A stretch of 64,000 nucleotides of DNA, from assembly GCF_024129865.1 (NCBI RefSeq), contig NZ_JAMYFE010000094.1, positions 1-64,000 of the forward strand, written 5' to 3'. This DNA is from Stieleria tagensis. GTDB taxonomy: Bacteria > Planctomycetota > Planctomycetia > Pirellulales > Pirellulaceae. This document shows positions 36,656 to 45,974 of the stretch, piece after piece (the first letter of the stretch is position 1; the number at the start of each line of letters is the position of its first letter). The notes below the pieces were generated by a model, which was not told the DNA's origin, made no database searches, and saw only the letters and a list, made by a program, of their open reading frames with translations. Both the position numbers and the translations under genes were made by a program.

Positions 36656-36875
36656 AGCGAACGTTGACCAGGCTTTTAATACCGTTCGGACTGAATGCCA
36701 CCACCCGGCTGGAAGCCCGAGGCAGACTTTTGTAGAGGAGCAGAGTGTGAGTTTATCCGCTACAAACCGACACGCAAGTTCGCCAAGTTGTTGTGTCTGC
36801 ACATCTGTCGAGGTGGGAAATTGGTCACCAGACCGCTAGACTCTGTTGGTAATTATCTAATCACTGTGGAAAAAC

Positions 36876-38963
36876 ATGGCTGCTGTTTCCTGCCCTAGCT
36901 GCGATGAAAACGTTCGTCTTCCCACCACCAGCCTCCCCGATCACTCGTCGGTACAGTGCCCCTGGTGTGGTGACACATTCCCCTCGTCACGTTGGCTCGC
37001 AGGCCTGGCCCCGCTGGGGCAGCTGATCGGCCCAGACGGCCAACCCATCCAATGGGACGCGCCGCAGCGAGCGGAAACCAATGATCCGGATTCGCTGCAA
37101 AATTTGGCTGCGGTCGACAACCTACCCGCGCTCGATGACGTCCAACACGCCGACGAGGACGAATCGGTTTTTGACGGCGATGATTTTGATTCCCAGCTGG
37201 CCGACCGTGACGATCCGGCGGCTGATCCGATCGCCGACGTCGAAGCCATGGTCGATGCCAATCCGCCAGCTGAAACCCAATCGAGCGCTGACACCGAACC
37301 ACCGGTCGATGCTCAGCCGAGTGAGACTGAGCAACCGGTCAATCGCGTTCTTGACGAAATCGAGCGTTTAAACAATTTGCCACCGACCTCTCCGTCGTCT
37401 CCGGGCGACGAGGCAATCGATCTGGATGAACCGCAGCGCAATCAATCCGTGGACGAATCCTCGGTCATCTTGGACGACGATGAATTTCCCAGCGGGCTGG
37501 GGCTGGCGCAACCGAAGAACGAAGACGCCGAGAATGAATGGGATGTGCCTGAACCATGGGAGATGCAGGAATCGTTGACCGACATGATTGCGGCCGGCAA
37601 AGTCACGCCGCGTGCCAGCCAGCGCGAACCAGAACCATCGCGATCGGAAGTGTCTCGGCTGGACAAACAGCCTTTGGAAAGACCGACGGTCGATCAACAA
37701 CCCATTTATCAACGCAGTCAGTGGAGCCGTCGCGGCAGCCCGCTTCGCAATGTGCTCAAGATCGCGGCGCCCAGCCTGCTTGCTCTGCCGGTCGCCGGAG
37801 CCATTTTACTCGGCTCCGGAATGGCACCCAATTTGGGTTTCTATCCCTTTGACGGCTCCTTCAGCGGTCGGACCGCCATAGTCAACGGCTCTGATTTTCA
37901 AACGCCGCCCGCCCTGCCCGACGCAGCGAACCCGGACGATGACCTGTTTGCTGCATCAGCCGATTCCGCTCCGTCACAGGGACGCGTGTTGGTCGGTTCC
38001 GATGCCCAACTGGACTCCGACTCGGCGGATTCCACCGACTCCTACGCCGCCCAATTCACAAACCAATTGGCGGATGCGGGGGGCGACGCCGGCAGCACCG
38101 ATGAAGCCAGCTCTGACGAACCGCCCGCGACTGAATCCCCGTTGTCTCCCTCAGAGATCGGCGATCTGTTTGCTCCCCGAGAACAAGAACAAGTCGCCAA
38201 GGCAGACGTAGCTGATCCAGACACATCGTCGGTGGCTGAGGTGGACACGACATCCGTCGCCGTCGCCGATGCTGATGCTGATGCCGACGCAACCCCAGCC
38301 GTGGTCGACCCGACCGTGGCTGCCGCCCCACAGACGATGCAGACGGATGTCACCGATTCGCTTTTGGTGTTCCCTGCGGAACCGCCCAGTTTGGATTCGG
38401 TGGTTCAAGCGAGTGCCGAGACTGAAATCAAGCCTGCCGAGAAACTACCCGAGTTGCCAGCGGCCGAGGAACACTCGATTGACTCGATCGAAGTGGTAGA
38501 GGCCTGCAATTTAGCCTTGGCATCGCTCGAACGATTCGAATCGATCAGCAACAGTGACAAACCGCAGGACAAAAAACAATTGGCGCAGTTGGCTGCGTAT
38601 CGCGACGTGGCAACGATCGGGGGACTGTCATTCGAACCGGACAGTCCGAATGTCAATCGAATCCTGGCAAGACTGTCTCAGCTGCCACAACTCGAATCTT
38701 TCGGACAAATGTCCGCGGGCTGGATCCGCTATCAACGACGCGGCACCGATGGGATCTTGTTAGTCGGCCAGATCCGACACGACAATGGTGTTCCCGTCTT
38801 TGAACTTCCCGATTCTATCGCACTGGACCTAACACTCGCGACTCAGATTCAGCTTCCTGATGGACAACCCCTCGTCGCCTTTGGACGCATCCTGCCGGGG
38901 ACCGACAAATCGGCCGACGCAGCCCCTCAAATCGAACTCAGCGCCGGCGTTGTGGCTGACTGA
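36876..38963 (+). CDS. Zinc-ribbon protein with a long acidic linker and one membrane helix
   Basis: 695 residues. Residues 5-40 hold CPSCDENVRLP and VQCPWCGDTFPSSRW, a zinc ribbon. About 250 residues of strongly acidic linker (Asp/Glu/Ser/Pro) follow, then a helix at about 300-316 (IAAPSLLALPVAGAILLGS), another acidic linker, and a folded C-terminal domain of about 170 residues (VVEACNLALASLERFESIS, GWIRYQRRGTDGILLVGQI). The ribbon probably faces the cytoplasm. It is divergent from the other zinc-ribbon membrane gene, with 220 bases between the starts. The function is unknown. Confidence 0.65.
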   Translation: MAAVSCPSCDENVRLPTTSLPDHSSVQCPWCGDTFPSSRWLAGLAPLGQLIGPDGQPIQWDAPQRAETNDPDSLQNLAAVDNLPALDDVQHADEDESVFDGDDFDSQLADRDDPAADPIADVEAMVDANPPAETQSSADTEPPVDAQPSETEQPVNRVLDEIERLNNLPPTSPSSPGDEAIDLDEPQRNQSVDESSVILDDDEFPSGLGLAQPKNEDAENEWDVPEPWEMQESLTDMIAAGKVTPRASQREPEPSRSEVSRLDKQPLERPTVDQQPIYQRSQWSRRGSPLRNVLKIAAPSLLALPVAGAILLGSGMAPNLGFYPFDGSFSGRTAIVNGSDFQTPPALPDAANPDDDLFAASADSAPSQGRVLVGSDAQLDSDSADSTDSYAAQFTNQLADAGGDAGSTDEASSDEPPATESPLSPSEIGDLFAPREQEQVAKADVADPDTSSVAEVDTTSVAVADADADADATPAVVDPTVAAAPQTMQTDVTDSLLVFPAEPPSLDSVVQASAETEIKPAEKLPELPAAEEHSIDSIEVVEACNLALASLERFESISNSDKPQDKKQLAQLAAYRDVATIGGLSFEPDSPNVNRILARLSQLPQLESFGQMSAGWIRYQRRGTDGILLVGQIRHDNGVPVFELPDSIALDLTLATQIQLPDGQPLVAFGRILPGTDKSADAAPQIELSAGVVAD

Positions 38964-38982
38964 ATCGCTCGGAACCTAGCCC

Positions 38983-39948
38983 ATGCCCGCACTCAACGTC
39001 TCGCGTACGATCCGGATCGCTTCGGATCCCAAAACCGTTTTCCAGACCATCAGCGATTTCTCCACCTGGCAGCGCTGGTCGCCCTGGTTGTTGGCCGATC
39101 CCAATGCCGACTTTTCCTTACACGCCGAACCGTCTCAAGAGGGCGGCGGATTCAGTTGGGAGGGGCCGGTTGTTGGCGCCGGCCAGATGCAGCATCTCAG
39201 CCTACAGCCGCCCGAAGGCGAACGCGGCGCGGGCAAGATTCATTCCCAGCTGCGTTTTCTAAAGCCCTGGAAATCGGAATCCACCGTCGACTTCGCCATC
39301 AGCCCCTGCAAAGACCCGCAAGGCCAGGACGCCACTGAAGTTCGCTGGGAAATGCACGGCTCGCTGCCGTTCTTTTTGTTCTGGATGAAGGCGATGATGC
39401 AATCCATGATCAGCCTGGACTATGACCGCGGATTGCGGATGGCCAAGGAATTGATCGAGACCGGGAACATCGCATCGCAAACGGTGGTCAACGGCATCCA
39501 ACCGGTGCCGGGGCGACGCATCTTTGGCGTCTCGGCCGAGACCACTCTCAGCGAGATCGGGCCCTCGATGGAAATCAGCATTGGCGACGCGATCAAACGG
39601 CTGCAAACCGCCGGGATCGCAACCGACGGTCAGTGGATCTCGATCTACCACTCGATGTGCATGAAAACCCAAGCCGTCTCCTACACCAGTGGCGTCGTGG
39701 TGGCTGAAAACGCTGCCTTGCCGATTGGGCTAGACGCCGCCTCGACAACCGCCTGCAGCGCCATGCGAGTCACACACCAAGGTCGCTATCAACATCTTGG
39801 CAATGCGTGGTTTGCGGCCTACCAGAATCTGCAGGCCGCCAAGCGAAAACCGGCGACAAAATTGCAGGCGTTTGAGGTCTATCTCAACCGCCCCGAAGAC
39901 ACGCCCGCCGAATCGCTGGTGACCGAAGTTTACGTACCGGTGAATTGA
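38983..39948 (+). CDS. SRPBCC-domain protein fused to a GyrI-like ligand-binding domain
   Basis: 321 residues. Residues 1-150 fit the SRPBCC/polyketide cyclase-like fold: VSRTIRIASDPKTVFQTISD, FSTWQRWSPWLLADP and the C-terminal helix YDRGLRMAKELIET. Residues 160-320 (GVSAETTLSEIGPSMEISIG, YTSGVVVAENAALP, YLNRPEDTPAESLVTEVYVP) fit the GyrI/AraC effector-binding fold. Such fusions bind small hydrophobic ligands. It begins 19 bases after the previous gene, so it may be co-transcribed. Confidence 0.8.
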   Translation: MPALNVSRTIRIASDPKTVFQTISDFSTWQRWSPWLLADPNADFSLHAEPSQEGGGFSWEGPVVGAGQMQHLSLQPPEGERGAGKIHSQLRFLKPWKSESTVDFAISPCKDPQGQDATEVRWEMHGSLPFFLFWMKAMMQSMISLDYDRGLRMAKELIETGNIASQTVVNGIQPVPGRRIFGVSAETTLSEIGPSMEISIGDAIKRLQTAGIATDGQWISIYHSMCMKTQAVSYTSGVVVAENAALPIGLDAASTTACSAMRVTHQGRYQHLGNAWFAAYQNLQAAKRKPATKLQAFEVYLNRPEDTPAESLVTEVYVPVN

Positions 39949-39972
39949 AAAACCTCGCTCACCAACACACGC

Positions 39973-40215
39973 TCACTTGGCAGTCGTGTTCATGTCCTTG
40001 AGCGACTTGCCCAGTCGTTTCCGACTGGCCGCTGTGCCAGGTTTCCGTGCGGACGTCTTTTTGGGTCCAGTGTCATTGCCCAACAGTGATGCCAGTGCCG
40101 GATGAGCGTCCTGCTCCGTCTCCGGAACGCCGATTTGCTCGACCGCGTCGCTGACCCCCAAGATGACGCTCTGGCGAACCCCATCACGCAACCATTCGAA
40201 AAAGTTCATGTTCAT
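39973..40215 (-). CDS. Small conserved protein of unknown function
   Basis: 80 residues. The N-terminus FFEWLRDGVRQSVILGVSD is amphipathic, the C-terminus basic (KKTSARKPGTAASRKRLGK). Its first 40 residues look like a short helical domain that recurs in planctomycetes. It converges with the SRPBCC gene. Confidence 0.5.
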   Translation of the reverse strand: MNMNFFEWLRDGVRQSVILGVSDAVEQIGVPETEQDAHPALASLLGNDTGPKKTSARKPGTAASRKRLGKSLKDMNTTAK

Positions 40216-40376
40216 ATTGAATATCCGTTTCTAGGAACGTTGACCATCCTGGTCGCCTTCTAATCCGCCGCACCGCTCCACGTCCAGCCTAATTCCCACC
40301 AATCCGACCCCCGCCTCAACCAACCGTAGCTGGACCGGCCACGGTTCAGATCCCCAGCCTGGCCAAAAAAGCCAGA

Positions 40377-40667
40377 CCGGGGACAGACCTCAAACGTGTG
40401 GAAGACCGACCGGGGACAGACCTCAAACGTGTGGGGTTTGGCGTTGGACTCGGTGGGGAACATTGACAGAAAAATAGGGGGCAGAAAGATCGGGAAGTTG
40501 GTCTCTCATCATGCGGCGATCGAATGCCGGTTGAAATTGGATCGGATCAATGCGGCGTGACGAAACCGGGATTTTTCTGCCCCCTATTTTTCTGCCAACC
40601 TATCAACCACTTCTGCCGACAAATCGAGTCAGGTCGGCGTCGCGAGACTGACTTGGGACAGACCTCA
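40377..40667. repeat. Palindromic repeat copy A, with flanking GGGGACAGACCTCA motifs
   Basis: The motif GGGGACAGACCTCA occurs at about 40379 and 40412, and a variant at 40655. The core between them contains an inverted repeat: CAGAAAAATAGGGGGCAGAA on the left (arm 40465-40494) pairs with TTTTCTGCCCCCTATTTTTC on the right (about 40566-40596). The core is about 230 bases and nearly identical to copy C. Confidence 0.85.
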
Positions 40668-40868
40668 ATCACGTGGGGTTTGACGTCGAATACGGCTGGG
40701 ATTTTTGACAGCAAAATAGGGGCAGAAAGATCGGGGGAGCTTGTTTCTTGTAATGCGGGGATCGAATGCCGGTTAAAATGGGGTCGGATCGATGCTGAGT
40801 GATCAAACCGAAATTTCCCTGCCCCCTCATTTGCTGCCCACCTTCCCGCCGCTGCTGCCGACCAACAT
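40655..40868. repeat. Palindromic repeat copy B, diverged
   Basis: A variant of copy A begins with GGGACAGACCTCAATCACGT and continues with AGCAAAATAGGGGCAGAAAG and, after 80 bases, CCCTGCCCCCTCATTTGCTG. The arms are still complementary but carry several changes. It ends just before the small membrane-protein gene. Confidence 0.75.
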
Positions 40869-40881
40869 TCGAAGAACAGGG

Positions 40882-41241
40882 ATGCAAGCCGAGCCCAATC
40901 CGTACAGTCCGCCTTCGACCACCGGTGTCGTTCTGTCGCCTGCGATGGGCCGCCGATTTGTGGGCCGCTCATTCATTGCATCAATGCTCGCGGGATTGAC
41001 CGCAGTCACAGGACTATTGACGGGCACACTTTGGTCGATCGGCGCGATCGACCTTGGCCGGTTTGGGTTTGCCTTCTTGTCATCCTTGGCGGTGGGCACT
41101 GCGCTACTGGTCTGTGTCGCAAGGTGCTACCTTGAAGGATCGCGTGCGACCGCTGTGGTGCTCTTCCTACTGGTGCCCTGCATCATCTTTTCAGCAACGC
41201 TGCTTGCGCTTCGTGATGCCGGGGTATTCACCCTGTTCTGA
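40882..41241 (+). CDS. Small membrane protein of unknown function
   Basis: 119 residues. The ATG at 40882 has GAAGAACAGGG upstream. The start MQAEPNPYSPPSTT is a common planctomycete N-terminus (NPYxPP). Three membrane helices follow (FIASMLAGLTAVTGLLTGTL, FGFAFLSSLAVGTALLVCVA, AVVLFLLVPCIIFSATLLAL). It lies between repeat copies B and C. The function is unknown. Confidence 0.65.
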   Translation: MQAEPNPYSPPSTTGVVLSPAMGRRFVGRSFIASMLAGLTAVTGLLTGTLWSIGAIDLGRFGFAFLSSLAVGTALLVCVARCYLEGSRATAVVLFLLVPCIIFSATLLALRDAGVFTLF

Positions 41242-41335
41242 ATCAAAACCGAGGCAAACCCAATCGGCAAACCTCGTTTTGACACTCACGCCATCCGCAT
41301 GCCTGTCATCCATGCTTCTCCAAGGGCTGAAATCC

Positions 41336-41693
41336 GGGGTCTGTCCCCGTTGGGATCTGTCCAATCGAGATTATCCCGGGACAGACCTCACACGGAGATT
41401 ATCCGGGGACAGACCTCACACGCGTGGGGTTTGGCGTTGGACTCGGCGGGATTTCTGACAGAAAAATAGGGGGCAGAAAGATCGGGGAGTTGGTCTCTCA
41501 TCATGCGGCGATCGAATGCCGGTTGAAATTGGATCGGATCAATGCGGCGTGACGAAACCGGGATTTTTCTGCCCTCTATTTTTCTGCCAACCTATCAACC
41601 ACTTCTGCCGACAAATCGAGTCAGGTCGGCGTCGCGAGACCGACCGGGGACAGACCTCAAGCGCGTGGGAGGGGATCATCGGGGTCTGTCCCC
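41336..41693. repeat. Palindromic repeat copy C and flanking motifs
   Basis: GGGGTCTGTCCCC occurs at 41336-41348 and 41681-41693, and GGGACAGACCTCA-type motifs at 41378, 41405 and 41646, the last inside the 3' end of the ApbE gene. The core (41419-41645) is nearly identical to copy A, including both arms of the inverted repeat (41457-41486 and about 41558-41588). Confidence 0.85.
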
Positions 41694-42643
41694 GCTGGGG
41701 GATCGATCCAATCGAACTTGGCAAACGGCAGCACTTGCACGCTGTCTTGCCGCTGCTCTGCGGCTATGCCGACCATTGCTGGCAACGCGAGATCAGACTC
41801 AACCGCTTCGGCGATCGCCTCGCTGCCGGCGACAAAGTAGGCCGTGCTACACGCCTCCGCATCAGTCGCATTTTCCGCCACCACCGTCAGCGACAACAGG
41901 TCGCCCGCCGGATAACCCGTTCGCGGATCGATGACGTGCCCAAACCGACGCCCACGGTGATGGAAAAATTGTTTTCCCGATCCACTGGTCGACAGGGCTT
42001 GATCGCGGAGTCGAATCCCGGCCAAGCGAAGTTTCGGTTTGGTGGGATGTGAGATACCGACCGCCCAACCCTGGCCGCTGCCGCCGACTTGGTCACCGCG
42101 GGCAATCACACTGCTACCGCCGCCGTGGATCAAGAAATTTGCCAAGCCCCGTTCCTGCAACGTTGCCGTCAACTGGTCCAGTGCGAACCCTTTGCCGATC
42201 GCCCCCAAGTTGATTTCCATCTCCGGCACGGCAAATTTGACGCTGCGTTTGACGTCATCAAATTGCAGATGTTGATAGCCGACGCGAGCCAGTGCGGCGT
42301 CAATTTCTTGGCCCGTCGGCTTTCGCCCCCTCCGCTGCGTGAATCCCCAGGCACGAACCAGGGGCCCCGCTGTGATGTCAAATGCCCCAGCGGTGCGGTC
42401 GCTCCACGCATTGGAACGTTGCAATAGCGCATAGGTCTCCGCCGAGACTGCGACAGGATGTCGCGAGGCCGATGCATTGAGCCTCGCGATCTCACTCTGG
42501 TCCTGATAAATGGTCAATCGAGCTTCGATCTGGTCCAGAAATTCCAGTGCTTCCAGTGCCGGTTCGACCAGATGCGCGTCAGATTCCGCCAAAATCACGG
42601 CAAACTCTGCCGCCATCGCGCGATGGGTGATCGTGGTCAGCAT
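41657..42643 (-). CDS. apbE: FAD:protein FMN transferase (ApbE)
   Basis: 328 residues from the ATG at 42643. The frame is open upstream with a weak ATG at 42712. Hallmarks are MAAEFAVIL near the start, GAFDITAGPLVRAWGF, INLGAIGKGFALDQL, the GGGSS glycine loop and HVIDPRTGYPA near the C-terminus. ApbE attaches FMN to Thr in Rnf/Nqr-type and related flavoproteins. No signal peptide is obvious in this start model. The last dozen residues and the stop codon come from repeat copy C, so the natural C-terminus may have been replaced. Confidence 0.9.
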   Translation of the reverse strand: MLTTITHRAMAAEFAVILAESDAHLVEPALEALEFLDQIEARLTIYQDQSEIARLNASASRHPVAVSAETYALLQRSNAWSDRTAGAFDITAGPLVRAWGFTQRRGRKPTGQEIDAALARVGYQHLQFDDVKRSVKFAVPEMEINLGAIGKGFALDQLTATLQERGLANFLIHGGGSSVIARGDQVGGSGQGWAVGISHPTKPKLRLAGIRLRDQALSTSGSGKQFFHHRGRRFGHVIDPRTGYPAGDLLSLTVVAENATDAEACSTAYFVAGSEAIAEAVESDLALPAMVGIAAEQRQDSVQVLPFAKFDWIDPPAGTDPDDPLPRA

Positions 42644-42856
42644 CAAAAGAGCCCCGTCAGGCGAGCGAGTTGGAGTACAAAAACCCAGTAAAAACCGCGT
42701 CAACAATGGCACAATGCGTGCGAACCAACCCGGTCGAAAGCCGCTCTATTATTTCCCACCGACAGAATCAAAACGATGGGTTGTCAAGAATTGTTCTATG
42801 CCGCACAATCCCGCCTCAAGAATGACCCACCGAGTCACCGAAAAGCGGTGGGTAGA

Positions 42857-42945
42857 GGAGCGGTGGCTGAGTGGTCGAAAGCGCCGGTTTGCTAAATCGG
42901 TGAACGGGTCAAACCGTTCCGCAGGTTCGAATCCTGTCCGCTCCG
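42857..42945 (+). tRNA. tRNA-Ser(GCU)
   Basis: Acceptor stem GGAGCGG pairs with CCGCTCC. The anticodon stem CCGGT/ATCGG encloses TTGCTAA (anticodon GCT). A long variable arm (GTGAACGGGTCAAACCGTTCC) and a T-arm with GGTTCGAATCC make this a class II serine tRNA. CCA is not encoded. Confidence 0.95.
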
Positions 42946-42952
42946 CTTGAAG

Positions 42953-43025
42953 GAGAGTGTAGCTCAGTTGGTAGAGCCTTCGACTTTTAATCGAATGGTC
43001 CTGGGTTCGAGTCCCAGCACTCTCA
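42953..43025 (+). tRNA. tRNA-Lys(UUU)
   Basis: Acceptor stem GAGAGTG pairs with CACTCTC. The D-arm is TAGCTCAGTTGGTAGAGC, the anticodon stem TTCGA/TCGAA holds CTTTTAA (anticodon TTT), and the T-arm has GGGTTCGAGTCCC. It lies eight bases after tRNA-Ser, so both are probably processed from one transcript. Confidence 0.95.
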
Positions 43026-43196
43026 CTTCTTTTCTTTTTCCGACTGCGAACGGTCGGGGCCCCACAGGGACCGCACACAATCTCGTGTCAAAAGCACTGC
43101 GATTTTCGATCGCAACCCAACGGCTGACCCCAGAACGAGACTTCAACCCCTGGCGGCAGTATTGAATCAGCCGGCCACCGGGTTCACAGCGAGCCG

Positions 43197-44552
43197 CTAC
43201 AGGTCTTCCGAGCAGGATCCCAGTAGCACGGCCATGGCCGAGCCTTCGGCGGTGTGGGACAGACACAGCACGTAGGGTGAAGTCAATCGCTGAGCGGTCG
43301 CGTTGAATTTGACTTTGGGGTTCACCACATCGTGCCGCGTCGGCGGAATCGTTTCGTTCACGATCGCCAACACTCCGGTGGCCAGACCGATCATCCCCGA
43401 TGCGGCGCCGGCATGGCCCAGCAACGATGTGACCGCGACGGCGGGACAGTCGATGCCGCAATCGGCGACGGCATCAGCTTCCGCCGCATCAATTTGCCGA
43501 TCGCCCATCGCATGACTGATCACCAACCCGATTTGACCCGCCTGTAATTCCGCTTCTGCCAACACGGCTTGAATGGCCAGCGCAATCGCTGCGGCAGATC
43601 CGCGTGAATGCGGCGAATCAGGTTCTGCAGAACGCTGGTCCGCTCGCATGGCCGGCGACGCGCTGAACCGTGACGCCGATGCCAACAGGCCCGCCAACGG
43701 ACGGGCACCTCGCTGTTTGGCGTGCGCCGCGGTTTCGAGCACCAGCGACACCGCTCCCTCGCCCCCAACCACACCGGTTGCTTGGGGATCATGCGGCCGC
43801 GAGACGTCTTCGAGCGACCGGCCATCACGTGCCGGTACCGCCAAATCGCCTCGATAGGCCAACCGCGTCGCCGCGATCCGCGTGCCGGTGGCGCCGGCCA
43901 GCATCACGTCGGCCAAACCGCGTTCCAAATACGACTTTGCTTCGTGCAGCGCTGCGGCGCCCGACACATCACCCAGGACCAATGAATTGTTGGGGCCTTG
44001 CGCGTTGATTGAAATCCCCACCTGGCAGGCCGGCATGTTGGGCAGGTACTTCAACATCCACAGCGGCATGACTTCCTTTCGCGCCGCATCGCCAAACCGT
44101 CCGGGCTGGACGACACCGTGGTCGTCGATACAGCGACGGATTGATGCGGCGAGTTCATCGGGCGGATTGAAAAAGATTTCGCTGCCATAAACCGCGCCCA
44201 TCCGCTGCGGCGAAATAGCCCCTTGGTCGGTGGCGGGAATCGAATCTGACAGGCCGGCGTGATCGACTGCCAAATAAGCCGAGGCAAATCCCAGTTGGAT
44301 TTCCCGACACATGACTTTCAACGCTTTTCGCGGACGCACATGTTGTTTGGGTTCAAAATCGACGACTGGTGCGCCGATCCAAACGCCGTCGATCGCTTCG
44401 CCGTCGGCGGGGACCGCATCACCATCGGTCCGCTCGGCCAATGAACGGATCCCGCTGCGTTGGTCCAGCAAGGCGTCAAAAAATTCCGCTTGCCCGATCC
44501 CAACGGCGCTCACTATCCCGACTCCGGTTATCACGGCGTTTTCGCGTGGCAT
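43197..44552 (-). CDS. Beta-ketoacyl synthase-like protein lacking the active-site Cys
   Basis: 451 residues. N-terminus AVITGVGIVSAVGIGQ and length match KASI/II-type ketosynthases. The nucleophile region, TACxSG in FabF, reads GPNNSLVLGDVSGAAAL, with Asp in place of Cys. The first His is kept in VISHAMGD and the second in TSLLGHAGAASG. Such proteins resemble chain-length factors or decarboxylating KS subunits that work beside a true ketosynthase. No partner KS or ACP gene is adjacent in this window. It may take part in an unusual lipid or polyketide pathway. Confidence 0.8.
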   Translation of the reverse strand: MPRENAVITGVGIVSAVGIGQAEFFDALLDQRSGIRSLAERTDGDAVPADGEAIDGVWIGAPVVDFEPKQHVRPRKALKVMCREIQLGFASAYLAVDHAGLSDSIPATDQGAISPQRMGAVYGSEIFFNPPDELAASIRRCIDDHGVVQPGRFGDAARKEVMPLWMLKYLPNMPACQVGISINAQGPNNSLVLGDVSGAAALHEAKSYLERGLADVMLAGATGTRIAATRLAYRGDLAVPARDGRSLEDVSRPHDPQATGVVGGEGAVSLVLETAAHAKQRGARPLAGLLASASRFSASPAMRADQRSAEPDSPHSRGSAAAIALAIQAVLAEAELQAGQIGLVISHAMGDRQIDAAEADAVADCGIDCPAVAVTSLLGHAGAASGMIGLATGVLAIVNETIPPTRHDVVNPKVKFNATAQRLTSPYVLCLSHTAEGSAMAVLLGSCSEDL

Positions 44553-44661
44553 TTCAGTCGAGATTGGGACTGTGAGTTGTAAGACGTGCTGGAACCATTG
44601 CGGGCAAGTATGATTTGTCGAGAGCGCGATGCCTAGGCGGGCCGCCGTCCAAAGCGGGGCA

Positions 44662-45822
44662 TCAGGCCAAAGATCGATCGTAGAGACGTTGAGTCTTCAT
44701 TTTTTTCGCGCCACCGCGTTCGATCGTTCCGCGTGAGAGCGAATTACTCTCCAACACCCAGGAAAACTCCCCGGTCTGAATTCCAAACTTGATGGCGTCG
44801 GGCAGGATCCGGGAAAGCGTCACTAGCCCCAGCCCCCATTTCTGGTACTCCGGCAACACATTCGTACTGACCAACCGCAGCCGGTCAATTTTTTTCTTGC
44901 CGGTCATCAACTTCCACCAGCCCAGCGGAAACAGACGCCCATTCATGGTTTTCAGTAACTGGTTGTAATCGAGCAATCCGAATCCGGCACCAACCGGCTG
45001 GCCATCGATTTCAGCCACGCTGGTCAATTCGGGAACAATCAACAACTTCAATTGTTTGGCCTGGTGGACCAATTCCTCGTTGCTCATCGGGACATACCCC
45101 CAGGTCCGCTGCAACGACTGGTTGTAGATTTTCAAAAACACTTGAACGTCTTGATCGAACCGTGATCGATCGATCGGTCGACATTTAACATTGAATCGTT
45201 TCGTGGCTTCCTCGATCACAAATTGCAGCTTCGGATCCAGCGTGTCCAAGTCATCCATGCTGGCGTCGTAACAGAACATGTCCTGGCATTGCTTGAACTC
45301 ACAGGCCTCGATCAAGTCTGCATAATAGGCGTGGTTGTACGTGATCAGAAATGTTGGCGGTGAATCAAATCCATCGACCAACAATCCACACTCATAATTC
45401 AGACTGGGGTTCACCGGCCCGCGCAGATCGGTCATGCCTCGCTGACGCAGCCAATCCGCTGCGGTGTCAAATAGACAACGACTGGCGGCCACGTCATTGA
45501 TGCACTCAAAGAACCCAAAGAAGCCACGTTTTTCATTGTGGTAGCGATTGTGTGCATGGTTGATGATGGCCACGATGCGGCCCACCACACGCCCCTTGCG
45601 GCGAACCAAAAATGCTTGGCTGTCGGCGTCGTTGTAGAAGGGGTGTGATCCAAATCCACACAGCTGTTTGCGTTCGCCCCACAGAGGCGTCACCCAATTG
45701 GGATCATCGGCGTACAGATCACGCTCCAATTGCAGAAACGCCCGGCGATCAAACCAGCCACTGACGGGTGAACACTTCAATGATCCCGCAGGATGTTGAT
45801 CGGTCGTGTTCGCACTCTTCAT
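44662..45822 (-). CDS. GNAT-like protein of unknown substrate
   Basis: 386 residues from the ATG at 45822, with GGCGGGTGGAAA just upstream (alternative start at 45858). N-terminal region FLQLERDLYADDPNWVTPLW then QAFLVRRKGRVVGRIVAIIN, and C-terminal VAEIDGQPVGAGFGLLDYNQ with VSTNVLPEYQKWGLG look like two tandem acetyltransferase-type halves. The family is widespread in bacteria without a firm function. Its start region overlaps the non-coding upstream part of the divergent methyltransferase gene. Confidence 0.7.
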   Translation of the reverse strand: MKSANTTDQHPAGSLKCSPVSGWFDRRAFLQLERDLYADDPNWVTPLWGERKQLCGFGSHPFYNDADSQAFLVRRKGRVVGRIVAIINHAHNRYHNEKRGFFGFFECINDVAASRCLFDTAADWLRQRGMTDLRGPVNPSLNYECGLLVDGFDSPPTFLITYNHAYYADLIEACEFKQCQDMFCYDASMDDLDTLDPKLQFVIEEATKRFNVKCRPIDRSRFDQDVQVFLKIYNQSLQRTWGYVPMSNEELVHQAKQLKLLIVPELTSVAEIDGQPVGAGFGLLDYNQLLKTMNGRLFPLGWWKLMTGKKKIDRLRLVSTNVLPEYQKWGLGLVTLSRILPDAIKFGIQTGEFSWVLESNSLSRGTIERGGAKKMKTQRLYDRSLA

Positions 45823-45974
45823 TTTCCACCCGCCAAGAAATTGTGGTACCAGCCCCAAAAGACTACATCACGCATCGATGCGGCCCGGGCAAATCCGTGA
45901 TACTATCCGGCTCAATTGATCCGGCACACCCGGACCGATCCCCCCATCCCCTCGGAACCGCTACGTTTCGCCCC

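Noticed and set aside
36105-36839. Long Ala-rich ORF on the plus strand opposite the double zinc-ribbon gene
   Set aside because: It is the complement of an Ala/Pro linker and ribbon region. The minus-strand frame has two ribbons and membrane helices.
40524-41724. ORFs inside the palindromic repeats, including two nearly identical ones starting MPVEIGSDQCGV
   Set aside because: They only repeat the palindromic element and its flanks. Their identity reflects the repeat, not selection on a protein.
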